Part shown: positions 38,383 to 52,135 of the stretch, piece after piece | Layout of the letters: each line of letters opens with the position of its first letter | Position numbering within the stretch: the first letter of the stretch is position 1 | Assembly (NCBI GenBank): GCA_030268105.1 | Contig: BSDZ01000065.1 | Span: forward strand, 1-64,000 | From: Volvox africanus | Taxonomy: Eukaryota > Chlorophyta > Chlorophyceae > Chlamydomonadales > Volvocaceae | Reading direction: 5' to 3' | Length of the DNA stretch: 64,000 nt | Notes under the pieces: model-generated | Told to the model about the DNA's origin: nothing | Seen by the model: only the letters and a program-made list of their open reading frames with translations | Databases searched by the model: none | Translations under genes and position numbers: made by a program

Positions 38383-40027
38383 TTAGTATGCTAGGCGTCC
38401 GGGTCCGCTGTGCCTTGCGAGGTACGGAAATTCCTTATCCGCAACAGTGACAATCGAATGCCAATAACAGTAATAGTAATAAAAATAAAAATAACAGTAA
38501 TAAAAATAATAATTATTATAAAAATAAATATATTTATATAAATAATATTAATGATAACAATAAACATAATTAACATAATTAACATAATAAACGTAATAAT
38601 AATAATTAACATAATTAACATAATTAACATAATTAACGTAATATTAATATTTATAATAATCATAATAATTGTAATCATAATAATTATTATTTTAATTACT
38701 ATTATTATTTTTTAAATAATCATGAGATTCATAAGAATCATATGAATCATAATGATAGGGCTCCGGTGTGCCCTCCCCATCTCCCTCCCCCGCCCTTTGT
38801 CGGCGATGATGGTGGTGCTTTGGCGGCGTCGGTGGTGGCGTCGGTGGCGGACGGAGGGAGGGACGGAAAGAGGTTCCCATTCCCACCATCGCCACCGCTG
38901 CCACCACGGCCACATACACCACTACGGCTACCGCCGCAAACACCGCCACCAAGGCGACCGCTGTAAGTGTCCTGGGGTATGTACGGGCAGTGTTCATAAT
39001 TGGATCTTAAACTGACATTCTGCGATTGGGCCTTCGTAGGCGGACACAACAGGGTCACTACACCCATGAAATCGAAACGGGTAAGATATGATACGGGATC
39101 GAGTTTCAAAGGTTACAAGTGTATGTCTTGATGCCTTGACTGACTGAGGGATTACCTTGCAGGGATGTTTCGCTCTAGAGTGGTGAATGACCCTTCCCCT
39201 TGGTTTTGGATTTACGATATACTGCCACTGACATTTCCGATTGGGCCTTTGTAGGCAGCCACAATTCCAGGACGGGCTTAGTATGCTAGGCGTCCGGGTC
39301 CGCTGTGCCTTGCGAGGTACGGGAATTCCTTATCCGCAACAGTATCCTGGGGTATGTACGGGCAGTGTTCATAATTGGATCTTAAACTGACATTCTGCGA
39401 TTGGGCCTTCGTAGGCGGACACAACAGGGTCACTACACCCATGAAATCGAAACGGGTAAGATATGATACGGGATCGAGTTTCAAAGGTTACAAGTGTATG
39501 TCTTGATGCCTTGACTGACTGAGGGATTACCTTGCAGGGATGTTTCGCTCTAGAGTGGTGAATGACCCTTCCCCTTGGTTTTGGATTTACGATATACTGC
39601 CACTGACATTTCCGATTGGGCCTTTGTAGGCAGCCACAATTCCAGGACGGGCTTAGTATGCTAGGCGTCCGGGTCCGCTGTGCCTTGCGAGGTACGGAAA
39701 TTCCTTATCCGCAACAGTATCCTGGGGTATGTACGGGCAGTGTTCATAATTGGATCTTAAACTGACATTCTGCGATTGGGCCTTCGTAGGCGGACACAAC
39801 AGGGTCACTACACCCATGAAATCGAAACGGGTAAGATATGATACGGGATCGAGTTTCAAAGGTGACATGTGTATGTCTTGATGCCTTGACTGACTGAGGG
39901 ATTACCTTGCAGGGATGTTTCGCTCTAGAGTGGTGAATGACCCTTCCCCTTGGTTTTGGATTTAGGATATTCTGCCACTGACATTTCCGATTGGGCCTTT
40001 GTAGGCAGCCACAATTCCAGGACGGGC
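38383..40027 (+). repeat. Block 28: 895-bp L + S + S
   Basis: Insert 38450-38965 (516 bp), code TAG, one extra 9-bp AATTAACAT step. L half-B gamma. S at 39278 has G at 39323, creating GAATTC (39323-39328); gamma. S at 39653, alpha. Confidence 0.95.
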
Positions 40028-41288
40028 TTAGTATGCTAGGCGTCCGGGTCCGCTGTGCCTTGCGAGGTACGGAAATTCCTTATCCGCAACAGTGACAATC
40101 GAATGCCAATAACAGTAATAGTAATAAAAATAAAAATAATAGTAATAAAAATAATAATTATTATAAAAATAAATATATTTATATAAATAATATTAATGAT
40201 AACAATAAACATAATTAACATAATTAACATAATAAACGTAATAATAATAATTAACATAATTAACGTAATTAACGTAATATTAATATTTATAATAATCATA
40301 ATAATTGTAATCATAATAATTATTATTTTAATTACTATTATTATTTTTTAAATAATCATGAGATTCATAAGAATCATATGAATCATAATGATAGGGCTCC
40401 GGTGTGCCCTCCCCATCTCCCTCCCCCGCCCTTTGTCGGCGATGATGGTGGTGCTTTGGCGGCGTCGGTGGTGGCGTCGGTGGCGGACGGAGGGAGGGAC
40501 GGAAAGAGGTTCCCATTCCCACCATCGCCACCGCTGCCACCACGGCCACATACACCACTACGGCTACCGCCGCAAACACCGCCACCAAGGCGACCGCTGT
40601 AAGTGTCCTGGGGTATGTACGGGCAGTGTTCATAATTGGATCTTAAACTGACATTCTGCGATTGGGCCTTCGTAGGCGGACACAACAGGGTCACTACACC
40701 CATGAAATCGAAACGGGTAAGATATGATACGGGATCGAGTTTCAAAGGTTACAAGTGTATGTCTTGATGCCTTGACTGACTGAGGGATTACCTTGCAGGG
40801 ATGTTTCGCTCTAGAGTGGTGAATGACCCTTCCCCTTGGTTTTGGATTTAGGATATTCTGCCACTGACATTTCCGATTGGGCCTTTGTAGGCAGCCACAA
40901 TTCCAGGACGGGCTTAGTATGCTAGGCGTCCGGGTCCGCTGTGCCTTGCGAGGTACGGAAATTCCTTATCCGCAACAGTATCCTGGGGTATGTACGGGCA
41001 GTGTTCATAATTGGATCTTAAACTGACATTCTGCGATTGGGCCTTCGTAGGCGGACACAACAGGGTCACTACACCCATGAAATCGAAACGGGTAAGATAT
41101 GATACGGGATCGAGTTTCAAAGGTTACATGTGTATGTCTTGATGCCTTGACTGACTGAGGGATTACCTTGCAGGGATGTTTCGCTCTAGAGTGGTGAATG
41201 ACCCTTCCCCTTGGATTTGGATTTACGATATACTGCCACTCACATTTCCGATTGGGCCTTTGTAGGCAGCCACAATTCCAGGACGGGC
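40028..41288 (+). repeat. Block 29: L + S
   Basis: Insert 40095-40601, code TGG. S at 40914, beta. Confidence 0.95.
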
Positions 41289-42549
41289 TTAGTATGCTAG
41301 GCGTCCGGGTCCGCTGTGCCTTGCGAGGTACGGAAATTCCTTATCCGCAACAGTGACAATCGAATGCCAATAACAGTAATAGTAATAAAAATAAAAATAA
41401 TAGTAATAAAAATAATAATTATTATAAAAATAAATATATTTATATAAATAATATTAATGATAACAATAAACATAATAAACATAATTAACATAATAAACGT
41501 AATAATAATAATTAACATAATTAACGTAATTAACGTAATATTAATATTTATAATAATCATAATAATTGTAATCATAATAATTATTATTTTAATTACTATT
41601 ATTATTTTTTAAATAATCATGAGATTCATAAGAATCATATGAATCATAATGATAGGGCTCCGGTGTGCCCTCCCCATCTCCCTCCCCCGCCCTTTGTCGG
41701 CAATGATGGTGGTGCTTTGGCGGCGTCGGTGGTGGCGTCGGTGGCGGACGGAGGGAGGGACGGAAAGAGGTTCCCATTCCCACCATCGCCACCGCTGCCA
41801 CCACGGCCACATACACCACTACGGCTACCGCCGCAAACACCGCCACCAAGGCGACCGCTGTAAGTGTCCTGGGGTATGTACGGGCAGTGTTCATAATTGG
41901 ATCTTAAACTGACATTCTGCGATTGGGCCTTCGTAGGCGGACACAACAGGGTCACTACACCCATGAAATCGAAACGGGTAAGATATGATACGGGATCGAG
42001 TTTCAAAGGTTACAAGTGTATGTCTTGATGCCTTGACTGACTGAGGGATTACCTTGCAGGGATGTTTCGCTCTAGAGTGGTGAATGACCCTTCCCCTTGG
42101 TTTTGGATTTACGATATACTGCCACTGACATTTCCGATTGGGCCTTTGTAGGCAGCCACAATTCCAGGACGGGCTTAGTATGCTAGGCGTCCGGGTCCGC
42201 TGTGCCTTGCGAGGTACGGAAATTCCTTATCCGCAACAGTATCCTGGGGTATGTACGGGCAGTGTTCATAATTGGATCTTAAACTGACATTCTGCGATTG
42301 GGCCTTCGTAGGCGGACACAACAGGGTCACTACACCCATGAAATCGAAACGGGTAAGATATGATACGGGATCGAGTTTCAAAGGTGACATGTGTATGTCT
42401 TGATGCCTTGACTGACTGAGGGATTACCTTGCAGGGATGTTTCGCTCTAGAGTGGTGAATGACCCTTCCCCTTGGATTTGGATTTACGATATACTGCCAC
42501 TCACATTTCCGATTGGGCCTTTGTAGGCAGCCACAATTCCAGGACGGGC
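41289..42549 (+). repeat. Block 30: L + S
   Basis: Insert 41356-41862, code AGA, the recombinant class otherwise seen only at L7644. L half-B gamma. S at 42175 carries the last beta half-B in the window. Confidence 0.95.
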
Positions 42550-43810
42550 TTAGTATGCTAGGCGTCCGGGTCCGCTGTGCCTTGCGAGGTACGGAAATTC
42601 CTTATCCGCAACAGTGACAATCGAATGCCAATAACAGTAATAGTAATAAAAATAAAAATAATAGTAATAAAAATAATAATTATTATAAAAATAAATATAT
42701 TTATATAAATAATATTAATGATAACAATAAACATAATAAACATAATTAACATAATAAACGTAATAATAATAATTAACATAATTAACATAATTAACGTAAT
42801 ATTAATATTTATAATAATCATAATAATTGTAATCATAATAATTATTATTTTAATTACTATTATTATTTTTTAAATAATCATGAGATTCATAAGAATCATA
42901 TGAATCATAATGATAGGGCTCCGGTGTGCCCTCCCCATCTCCCTCCCCCGCCCTTTGTCGGCAATGATGGTGGTGCTTTGGCGGCGTCGGTGGTGGCGTC
43001 GGTGGCGGACGGAGGGAGGGACGGAAAGAGGTTCCCATTCCCACCATCGCCACCGCTGCCACCACGGCCACATACACCACTACGGCTACCGCCGCAAACA
43101 CCGCCACCAAGGCGACCGCTGTAAGTGTCCTGGGGTATGTACGGGCAGTGTTCATAATTGGATCTTAAACTGACATTCTGCGATTGGGCCTTCGTAGGCG
43201 GACACAACAGGGTCACTACACCCATGAAATCGAAACGGGTAAGATATGATACGGGATCGAGTTTCAAAGGTTACAAGTGTATGTCTTGATGCCTTGACTG
43301 ACTGAGGGATTACCTTGCAGGGATGTTTCGCTCTAGAGTGGTGAATGACCCTTCCCCTTGGTTTTGGATTTAGGATATTCTGCCACTGACATTTCCGATT
43401 GGGCCTTTGTAGGCAGCCACAATTCCAGGACGGGCTTAGTATGCTAGGCGTCCGGGTCCGCTGTGCCTTGCGAGGTACGGAAATTCCTTATCCGTAACAG
43501 TATCCTGGGGTATGTACGGGCAGTGTTCATAATTGGATCTTAAACTGACATTCTGCGATTGGGCCTTCGTAGGCGGACACAACAGGGTCACTACACCCAT
43601 GAAATCGAAACGGGTAAGATATGATACGGGATCGAGTTTCAAAGGTTACATGTGTATGTCTTGATGCCTTGACTGACTGAGGGATTACCTTGCAGGGATG
43701 TTTCGCTCTAGAGTGGTGAATGACCCTTCCCCTTGGTTTTGGATTTAGGATATTCTGCCACTGACATTTCCGATTGGGCCTTTGTAGGCAGCCACAATTC
43801 CAGGACGGGC
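42550..43810 (+). repeat. Block 31: L + S
   Basis: Insert 42617-43123, code AAA. S at 43436 has T at 43495. Confidence 0.95.
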
Positions 43811-45071
43811 TTAGTATGCTAGGCGTCCGGGTCCGCTGTGCCTTGCGAGGTACGGAAATTCCTTATCCGCAACAGTGACAATCGAATGCCAATAACAGTA
43901 ATAGTAATAAAAATAAAAATAATAGTAATAAAAATAATAATTATTATAAAAATAAATATATTTATATAAATAATATTAATGATAACAATAAACATAATTA
44001 ACATAATTAACATAATAAACGTAATAATAATAATTAACATAATTAACGTAATTAACGTAATATTAATATTTATAATAATCATAATAATTGTAATCATAAT
44101 AATTATTATTTTAATTACTATTATTATTTTTTAAATAATCATGAGATTCATAAGAATCATATGAATCATAATGATAGGGCTCCGGTGTGCCCTCCCCATC
44201 TCCCTCCCCCGCCCTTTGTCGGCGATGATGGTGGTGCTTTGGCGGCGTCGGTGGTGGCGTCGGTGGCGGACGGAGGGAGGGACGGAAAGAGGTTCCCATT
44301 CCCACCATCGCCACCGCTGCCACCACGGCCACATACACCACTACGGCTACCGCCGCAAACACCGCCACCAAGGCGACCGCTGTAAGTGTCCTGGGGTATG
44401 TACGGGCAGTGTTCATAATTGGATCTTAAACTGACATTCTGCGATTGGGCCTTCGTAGGCGGACACAACAGGGTCACTACACCCATGAAATCGAAACGGG
44501 TAAGATATGATACGGGATCGAGTTTCAAAGGTTACAAGTGTATGTCTTGATGCCTTGACTGACTGAGGGATTACCTTGCAGGGATGTTTCGCTCTAGAGT
44601 GGTGAATGACCCTTCCCCTTGGTTTTGGATTTAGGATATTCTGCCACTGACATTTCCGATTGGGCCTTTGTAGGCAGCCACAATTCCAGGACGGGCTTAG
44701 TATGCTAGGCGTCCGGGTCCGCTGTGCCTTGCGAGGTACGGAAATTCCTTATCCGTAACAGTATCCTGGGGTATGTACGGGCAGTGTTCATAATTGGATC
44801 TTAAACTGACATTCTGCGATTGGGCCTTCGTAGGCGGACACAACAGGGTCACTACACCCATGAAATCGAAACGGGTAAGATATGATACGGGATCGAGTTT
44901 CAAAGGTTACATGTGTATGTCTTGATGCCTTGACTGACTGAGGGATTACCTTGCAGGGATGTTTCGCTCTAGAGTGGTGAATGATCCTTCCCCTTGGTTT
45001 TGGATTTAGGATATTCTGCCACTGACATTTCCGATTGGGCCTTTGTAGGCAGCCACAATTCCAGGACGGGC
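43811..45071 (+). repeat. Block 32: L + S
   Basis: Insert 43878-44384, code TGG. S at 44697 has T at 44756 and T at 44985 ('gatcc'). Copy of block 26. Confidence 0.95.
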
Positions 45072-46332
45072 TTAGTATGCTAGGCGTCCGGGTCCGCTGT
45101 GCCTTGCGAGGTACGGAAATTCCTTATCCGCAACAGTGACAATCGAATGCCAATAACAGTAATAGTAATAAAAATAAAAATAACAGTAATAAAAATAATA
45201 ATTATTATAAAAATAAATATATTTATATAAATAATATTAATGATAACAATAAACATAATTAACATAATTAACATAATAAACGTAATAATAATAATTAACA
45301 TAATTAACATAATTAACGTAATATTAATATTTATAATAATCATAATAATTGTAATCATAATAATTATTATTTTAATTACTATTATTATTTTTTAAATAAT
45401 CATGAGATTCATAAGAATCATATGAATCATAATGATAGGGCTCCGGTGTGCCCTCCCCATCTCCCTCCCCCGCCCTTTGTCGGCGATGATGGTGGTGCTT
45501 TGGCGGCGTCGGTGGTGGCGTCGGTGGCGGACGGAGGGAGGGACGGAAAGAGGTTCCCATTCCCACCATCGCCACCGCTGCCACCACGGCCACATACACC
45601 ACTACGGCTACCGCCGCAAACACCGCCACCAAGGCGACCGCTGTAAGTGTCCTGGGGTATGTACGGGCAGTGTTCATAATTGGATCTTAAACTGACATTC
45701 TGCGATTGGGCCTTCGTAGGCGGACACAACAGGGTCACTACACCCATGAAATCGAAACGGGTAAGATATGATACGGGATCGAGTTTCAAAGGTTACAAGT
45801 GTATGTCTTGATGCCTTGACTGACTGAGGGATTACCTTGCAGGGATGTTTCGCTCTAGAGTGGTGAATGACCCTTCCCCTTGGTTTTGGATTTAGGATAT
45901 TCTGCCACTGACATTTCCGATTGGGCCTTTGTAGGCAGCCACAATTCCAGGACGGGCTTAGTATGCTAGGCGTCCGGGTCCGCTGTGCCTTGCGAGGTAC
46001 GGAAATTCCTTATCCGTAACAGTATCCTGGGGTATGTACGGGCAGTGTTCATAATTGGATCTTAAACTGACATTCTGCGATTGGGCCTTCGTAGGCGGAC
46101 ACAACAGGGTCACTACACCCATGAAATCGAAACGGGTAAGATATGATACGGGATCGAGTTTCAAAGGTTACATGTGTATGTCTTGATGCCTTGACTGACT
46201 GAGGGATTACCTTGCAGGGATGTTTCGCTCTAGAGTGGTGAATGACCCTTCCCCTTGGTTTTGGATTTAGGATATTCTGCCACTGACATTTCCGATTGGG
46301 CCTTTGTAGGCAGCCACAATTCCAGGACGGGC
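45072..46332 (+). repeat. Block 33: L + S
   Basis: Insert 45139-45645, code TAG, C at 45184. S at 45958 has T at 46017. Copy of block 27. Confidence 0.95.
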
Positions 46333-47977
46333 TTAGTATGCTAGGCGTCCGGGTCCGCTGTGCCTTGCGAGGTACGGAAATTCCTTATCCGCAACAGTGA
46401 CAATCGAATGCCAATAACAGTAATAGTAATAAAAATAAAAATAACAGTAATAAAAATAATAATTATTATAAAAATAAATATATTTATATAAATAATATTA
46501 ATGATAACAATAAACATAATTAACATAATTAACATAATAAACGTAATAATAATAATTAACATAATTAACATAATTAACATAATTAACGTAATATTAATAT
46601 TTATAATAATCATAATAATTGTAATCATAATAATTATTATTTTAATTACTATTATTATTTTTTAAATAATCATGAGATTCATAAGAATCATATGAATCAT
46701 AATGATAGGGCTCCGGTGTGCCCTCCCCATCTCCCTCCCCCGCCCTTTGTCGGCGATGATGGTGGTGCTTTGGCGGCGTCGGTGGTGGCGTCGGTGGCGG
46801 ACGGAGGGAGGGACGGAAAGAGGTTCCCATTCCCACCATCGCCACCGCTGCCACCACGGCCACATACACCACTACGGCTACCGCCGCAAACACCGCCACC
46901 AAGGCGACCGCTGTAAGTGTCCTGGGGTATGTACGGGCAGTGTTCATAATTGGATCTTAAACTGACATTCTGCGATTGGGCCTTCGTAGGCGGACACAAC
47001 AGGGTCACTACACCCATGAAATCGAAACGGGTAAGATATGATACGGGATCGAGTTTCAAAGGTTACAAGTGTATGTCTTGATGCCTTGACTGACTGAGGG
47101 ATTACCTTGCAGGGATGTTTCGCTCTAGAGTGGTGAATGACCCTTCCCCTTGGTTTTGGATTTACGATATACTGCCACTGACATTTCCGATTGGGCCTTT
47201 GTAGGCAGCCACAATTCCAGGACGGGCTTAGTATGCTAGGCGTCCGGGTCCGCTGTGCCTTGCGAGGTACGGGAATTCCTTATCCGCAACAGTATCCTGG
47301 GGTATGTACGGGCAGTGTTCATAATTGGATCTTAAACTGACATTCTGCGATTGGGCCTTCGTAGGCGGACACAACAGGGTCACTACACCCATGAAATCGA
47401 AACGGGTAAGATATGATACGGGATCGAGTTTCAAAGGTTACAAGTGTATGTCTTGATGCCTTGACTGACTGAGGGATTACCTTGCAGGGATGTTTCGCTC
47501 TAGAGTGGTGAATGACCCTTCCCCTTGGTTTTGGATTTACGATATACTGCCACTGACATTTCCGATTGGGCCTTTGTAGGCAGCCACAATTCCAGGACGG
47601 GCTTAGTATGCTAGGCGTCCGGGTCCGCTGTGCCTTGCGAGGTACGGAAATTCCTTATCCGCAACAGTATCCTGGGGTATGTACGGGCAGTGTTCATAAT
47701 TGGATCTTAAACTGACATTCTGCGATTGGGCCTTCGTAGGCGGACACAACAGGGTCACTACACCCATGAAATCGAAACGGGTAAGATATGATACGGGATC
47801 GAGATTCAAAGGTTACAAGTGTATGTCTTGATGCCTTGACTGACTGAGGGATTACCTTGCAGGGATGTTTCGCTCTAGAGTGGTGAATGACCCTTCCCCT
47901 TGGTTTTGGATTTAGGATATTCTGCCACTGACATTTCCGATTGGGCCTTTCTAGGCAGCCACAATTCCAGGACGGGC
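46333..47977 (+). repeat. Block 34: 895-bp L + S + S
   Basis: Insert 46400-46915, code TAG, extra 9-bp step. S at 47228 has G at 47273 (GAATTC) and gamma. S at 47603 has A at 47804 and CTTTCTAGGC, which ends the match to block 28. Confidence 0.95.
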
Positions 47978-49238
47978 TTAGTATGCTAGGCGTCCGGGTC
48001 CGCTGTGCCTTGCGAGGTACGGAAATTCCTTATCCGCAACAGTGACAATCGAATGCCAATAACAGTAATAGTAATAAAAATAAAAATAATAGTAATAAAA
48101 ATAATAATTATTATAAAAATAAATATATTTATATAAATAATATTAATGATAACAATAAACATAATTAACATAATTAACATAATAAACGTAATAATAATAA
48201 TTAACATAATTAACGTAATTAACGTAATATTAATATTTATAATAATCATAATAATTGTAATCATAATAATTATTATTTTAATTACTATTATTATTTTTTA
48301 AATAATCATGAGATTCATAAGAATCATATGAATCATAATGATAGGGCTCCGGTGTGCCCTCCCCATCTCCCTCCCCCGCCCTTTGTCGGCGATGATGGTT
48401 GTGCTTTGGCGGCGTCGGTGGTGGCGTCGGTGGCGGACGGAGGGAGGGACGGAAAGAGGTTCCCATTCCCACCATCGCCACCGCTGCCACCACGGCCACA
48501 TACACCACTACGGCTACCGCCGCAAACACCGCCACCAAGGCGACCGCTGTAAGTGTCCTGGGGTATGTACGGGCAGTGTTCATAATTGGATCTTAAACTG
48601 ACATTCTGCGATTGGGCCTTCGTAGGCGGACACAACAGGGTCACTACACCCATGAAATCGAAACGGGTAAGATATGATACGGGATCGAGTTTCAAAGGTT
48701 ACAAGTGTATGTCTTGATGCCTTGACTGACTGAGGGATTACCTTGCAGGGATGTTTCGCTCTAGAGTGGTGAATGACCCTTCCCCTTGGTTTTGGATTTA
48801 GGATATTCTGCCACTGACATTTCCGATTGGGCCTTTGTAGGCAGCCACAATTCCAGGACGGGCTTAGTATGCTAGGCGTCCGGGTCCGCTGCGCCTTGCG
48901 AGGTACGGAAATTCCTTATCCGCAACAGTATCCTGGGGTATGTACGGGCAGTGTTCATAATTGGATCTTAAACTGACATTCTGCGATTGGGCCTTCGTAG
49001 GCGGACACAACAGGGTCACTACACCCATGAAATCGAAACGGGTAAGATATGATACGGGATCGAGTTTCAAAGGTGACATGTGTATGTCTTGATGCCTTGA
49101 CTGACTGAGGGATTACCTTGCAGGGATGTTTCGCTCTAGAGTGGTAAATGACCCTTCCCCTTGGTTTTGGATTTAGGATATTCTGCCACTGACATTTCCG
49201 ATTGGGCCTTTGTAGGCAGCCACAATTCCAGGACGGGC
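47978..49238 (+). repeat. Block 35: L + S
   Basis: Insert 48045-48551, code TGG plus T at 48400 ('ggttgtg' subclass), but TTACAAG after half-A, unlike blocks 12, 15 and 23. S at 48864 has C at 48892 and A at 49146. Confidence 0.95.
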
Positions 49239-50499
49239 TTAGTATGCTAGGCGTCCGGGTCCGCTGTGCCTTGCGAGGTACGGAAATTCCTTATCCGCAA
49301 CAGTGACAATCGAATGCCAATAACAGTAATAGTAATAAAAATAAAAATAATAGTAATAAAAATAATAATTATTATAAAAATAAATATATTTATATAAATA
49401 ATATTAATGATAACAATAAACATAATTAACATAATTAACATAATAAACGTAATAATAATAATTAACATAATTAACGTAATTAACGTAATATTAATATTTA
49501 TAATAATCATAATAATTGTAATCATAATAATTATTATTTTAATTACTATTATTATTTTTTAAATAATCATGAGATTCATAAGAATCATATGAATCATAAT
49601 GATAGGGCTCCGGTGTGCCCTCCCCATCTCCCTCCCCCGCCCTTTGTCGGCGATGATGGTGGTGCTTTGGCGGCGTCGGTGGTGGCGTCGGTGGCGGACG
49701 GAGGGAGGGACGGAAAGAGGTTCCCATTCCCACCATCGCCACCGCTGCCACCACGGCCACATACACCACTACGGCTACCGCCGCAAACACCGCCACCAAG
49801 GCGACCGCTGTAAGTGTCCTGGGGTATGTACGGGCAGTGTTCATAATTGGATCTTAAACTGACATTCTGCGATTGGGCCTTCGTAGGCGGACACAACAGG
49901 GTCACTACACCCATGAAATCGAAACGGGTAAGATATGATACGGGATCGAGTTTCAAAGGTTACAAGTGTATGTCTTGATGCCTTGACTGACTGAGGGATT
50001 ACCTTGCAGGGATGTTTCGCTCTAGAGTGGTGAATGACCCTTCCCCTTGGTTTTGGATTTAGGATATTCTGCCACTGACATTTCCGATTGGGCCTTTGTA
50101 GGCAGCCACAATTCCAGGACGGGCTTAGTATGCTAGGCGTCCGGGTCCGCTGCGCCTTGCGAGGTACGGAAATTCCTTATCCGCAACAGTATCCTGGGGT
50201 ATGTACGGGCAGTGTTCATAATTGGATCTTAAACTGACATTCTGCGATTGGGCCTTCGTAGGCGGACACAACAGGGTCACTACACCCATGAAATCGAAAC
50301 GGGTAAGATATGATACGGGATCGAGTTTCAAAGGTGACATGTGTATGTCTTGATGCCTTGACTGACTGAGGGATTACCTTGCAGGGATGTTTCGCTCTAG
50401 AGTGGTGAATGACCCTTCCCCTTGGTTTTGGATTTACGATATACTGCCACTGACATTTCCGATTGGGCCTTTGTAGGCAGCCACAATTCCAGGACGGGC
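49239..50499 (+). repeat. Block 36: L + S
   Basis: Insert 49306-49812, code TGG. S at 50125 has C at 50153 and gamma. Confidence 0.95.
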
Positions 50500-52135
50500 T
50501 TAGTATGCTAGGCGTCCGGGTCCGCTGTGCCTTGCGAGGTACGGAAATTCCTTATCCGCAACAGTGACAATCGAATGCCAATAACAGTAATAGTAATAAA
50601 AATAAAAATAATAGTAATAAAAATAATAATTATTATAAAAATAAATATATTTATATAAATAATATTAATGATAACAATAAACATAATAAACATAATTAAC
50701 ATAATAAACGTAATAATAATAATTAACATAATTAACATAATTAACGTAATATTAATATTTATAATAATCATAATAATTGTAATCATAATAATTATTATTT
50801 TAATTACTATTATTATTTTTTAAATAATCATGAGATTCATAAGAATCATATGAATCATAATGATAGGGCTCCGGTGTGCCCTCCCCATCTCCCTCCCCCG
50901 CCCTTTGTCGGCAATGATGGTGGTGCTTTGGCGGCGTCGGTGGTGGCGTCGGTGGCGGACGGAGGGAGGGACGGAAAGAGGTTCCCATTCCCACCATCGC
51001 CACCGCTGCCACCACGGCCACATACACCACTACGGCTACCGCCGCAAACACCGCCACCAAGGCGACCGCTGTAAGTGTCCTGGGGTATGTACGGGCAGTG
51101 TTCATAATTGGATCTTAAACTGACATTCTGCGATTGGGCCTTCGTAGGCGGACACAACAGGGTCACTACACCCATGAAATCGAAACGGGTAAGATATGAT
51201 ACGGGATCGAGTTTCAAAGGTTACAAGTGTATGTCTTGATGCCTTGACTGACTGAGGGATTACCTTGCAGGGATGTTTCGCTCTAGAGTGGTGAATGACC
51301 CTTCCCCTTGGTTTTGGATTTACGATATACTGCCACTGACATTTCCGATTGGGCCTTTGTAGGCAGCCACAATTCCAGGACGGGCTTAGTATGCTAGGCG
51401 TCCGGGTCCGCTGTGCCTTGCGAGGTACGGAAATTCCTTATCCGCAACAGTATCCTGGGGTATGTACGGGCAGTGTTCATAATTGGATCTTAAACTGACA
51501 TTCTGCGATTGGGCCTTCGTAGGCGGACACAACAGGGTCACTACACCCATGAAATCGAAACGGGTAAGATATGATACGGGATCGAGTTTCAAAGGTGACA
51601 TGTGTATGTCTTGATGCCTTGACTGACTGAGGGATTACCTTGCAGGGATGTTTCGCTCTAGAGTGGTGAATGACCCTTCCCCTTGGTTTTGGATTTAGGA
51701 TATTCTGCCACTGACATTTCCGATTGGGCCTTTGTAGGCAGCCACAATTCCAGGACGGGCTTAGTATGCTAGGCGTCCGGGTCCGCTGTGCCTTGCGAGG
51801 TACGGAAATTCCTTATCCGCAACAGTATCCTGGGGTATGTACGGGCAGTGTTCATAATTGGATCTTAAACTGACATTCTGCGATTGGGCCTTTGTAGGCG
51901 GACACAACAGGGTCACTACACCCATGAAATCGAAACGGGTAAGATATGATACGGGATCGAGTTTCAAAGGTGACATGTGTATGTCTTGATGCCTTGACTG
52001 ACTGAGGGATTACCTTGCAGGGATGTTTCGCTCTAGAGTGGTGAATGACCCTTCCCCTTGGATTTTGATTTAGGATATTCTGCCACTGACATTTCCGATT
52101 GGGCCTTTGTAGGCAGCCACAATTCCAGGACGGGC
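50500..52135 (+). repeat. Block 37: L + S + S
   Basis: Insert 50567-51073, code AAA. L half-B gamma. S at 51386, alpha. S at 51761 has T at 51893 in core A and epsilon half-B. Confidence 0.95.

Larger units (their letters stand above)
35698..39853 (+). repeat. First copy of a 7950-bp-offset duplication
   Basis: Matches 43648-47803. Shared rare markers are T 36806, T 37035, C 37234, T 38067, the 895-bp L and GAATTC at 39323. First mismatches outside it are 35697 against 43647 on the left and 39854 against 47804 on the right. Confidence 0.85.
43648..47803 (+). repeat. Second copy of the 7950-bp-offset duplication
   Basis: Partner of 35698-39853. Its right part overlaps the first copy of the 9586-bp duplication, so the 895-bp L segment occurs three times (38383, 46333, 55919). 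Confidence 0.85.
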
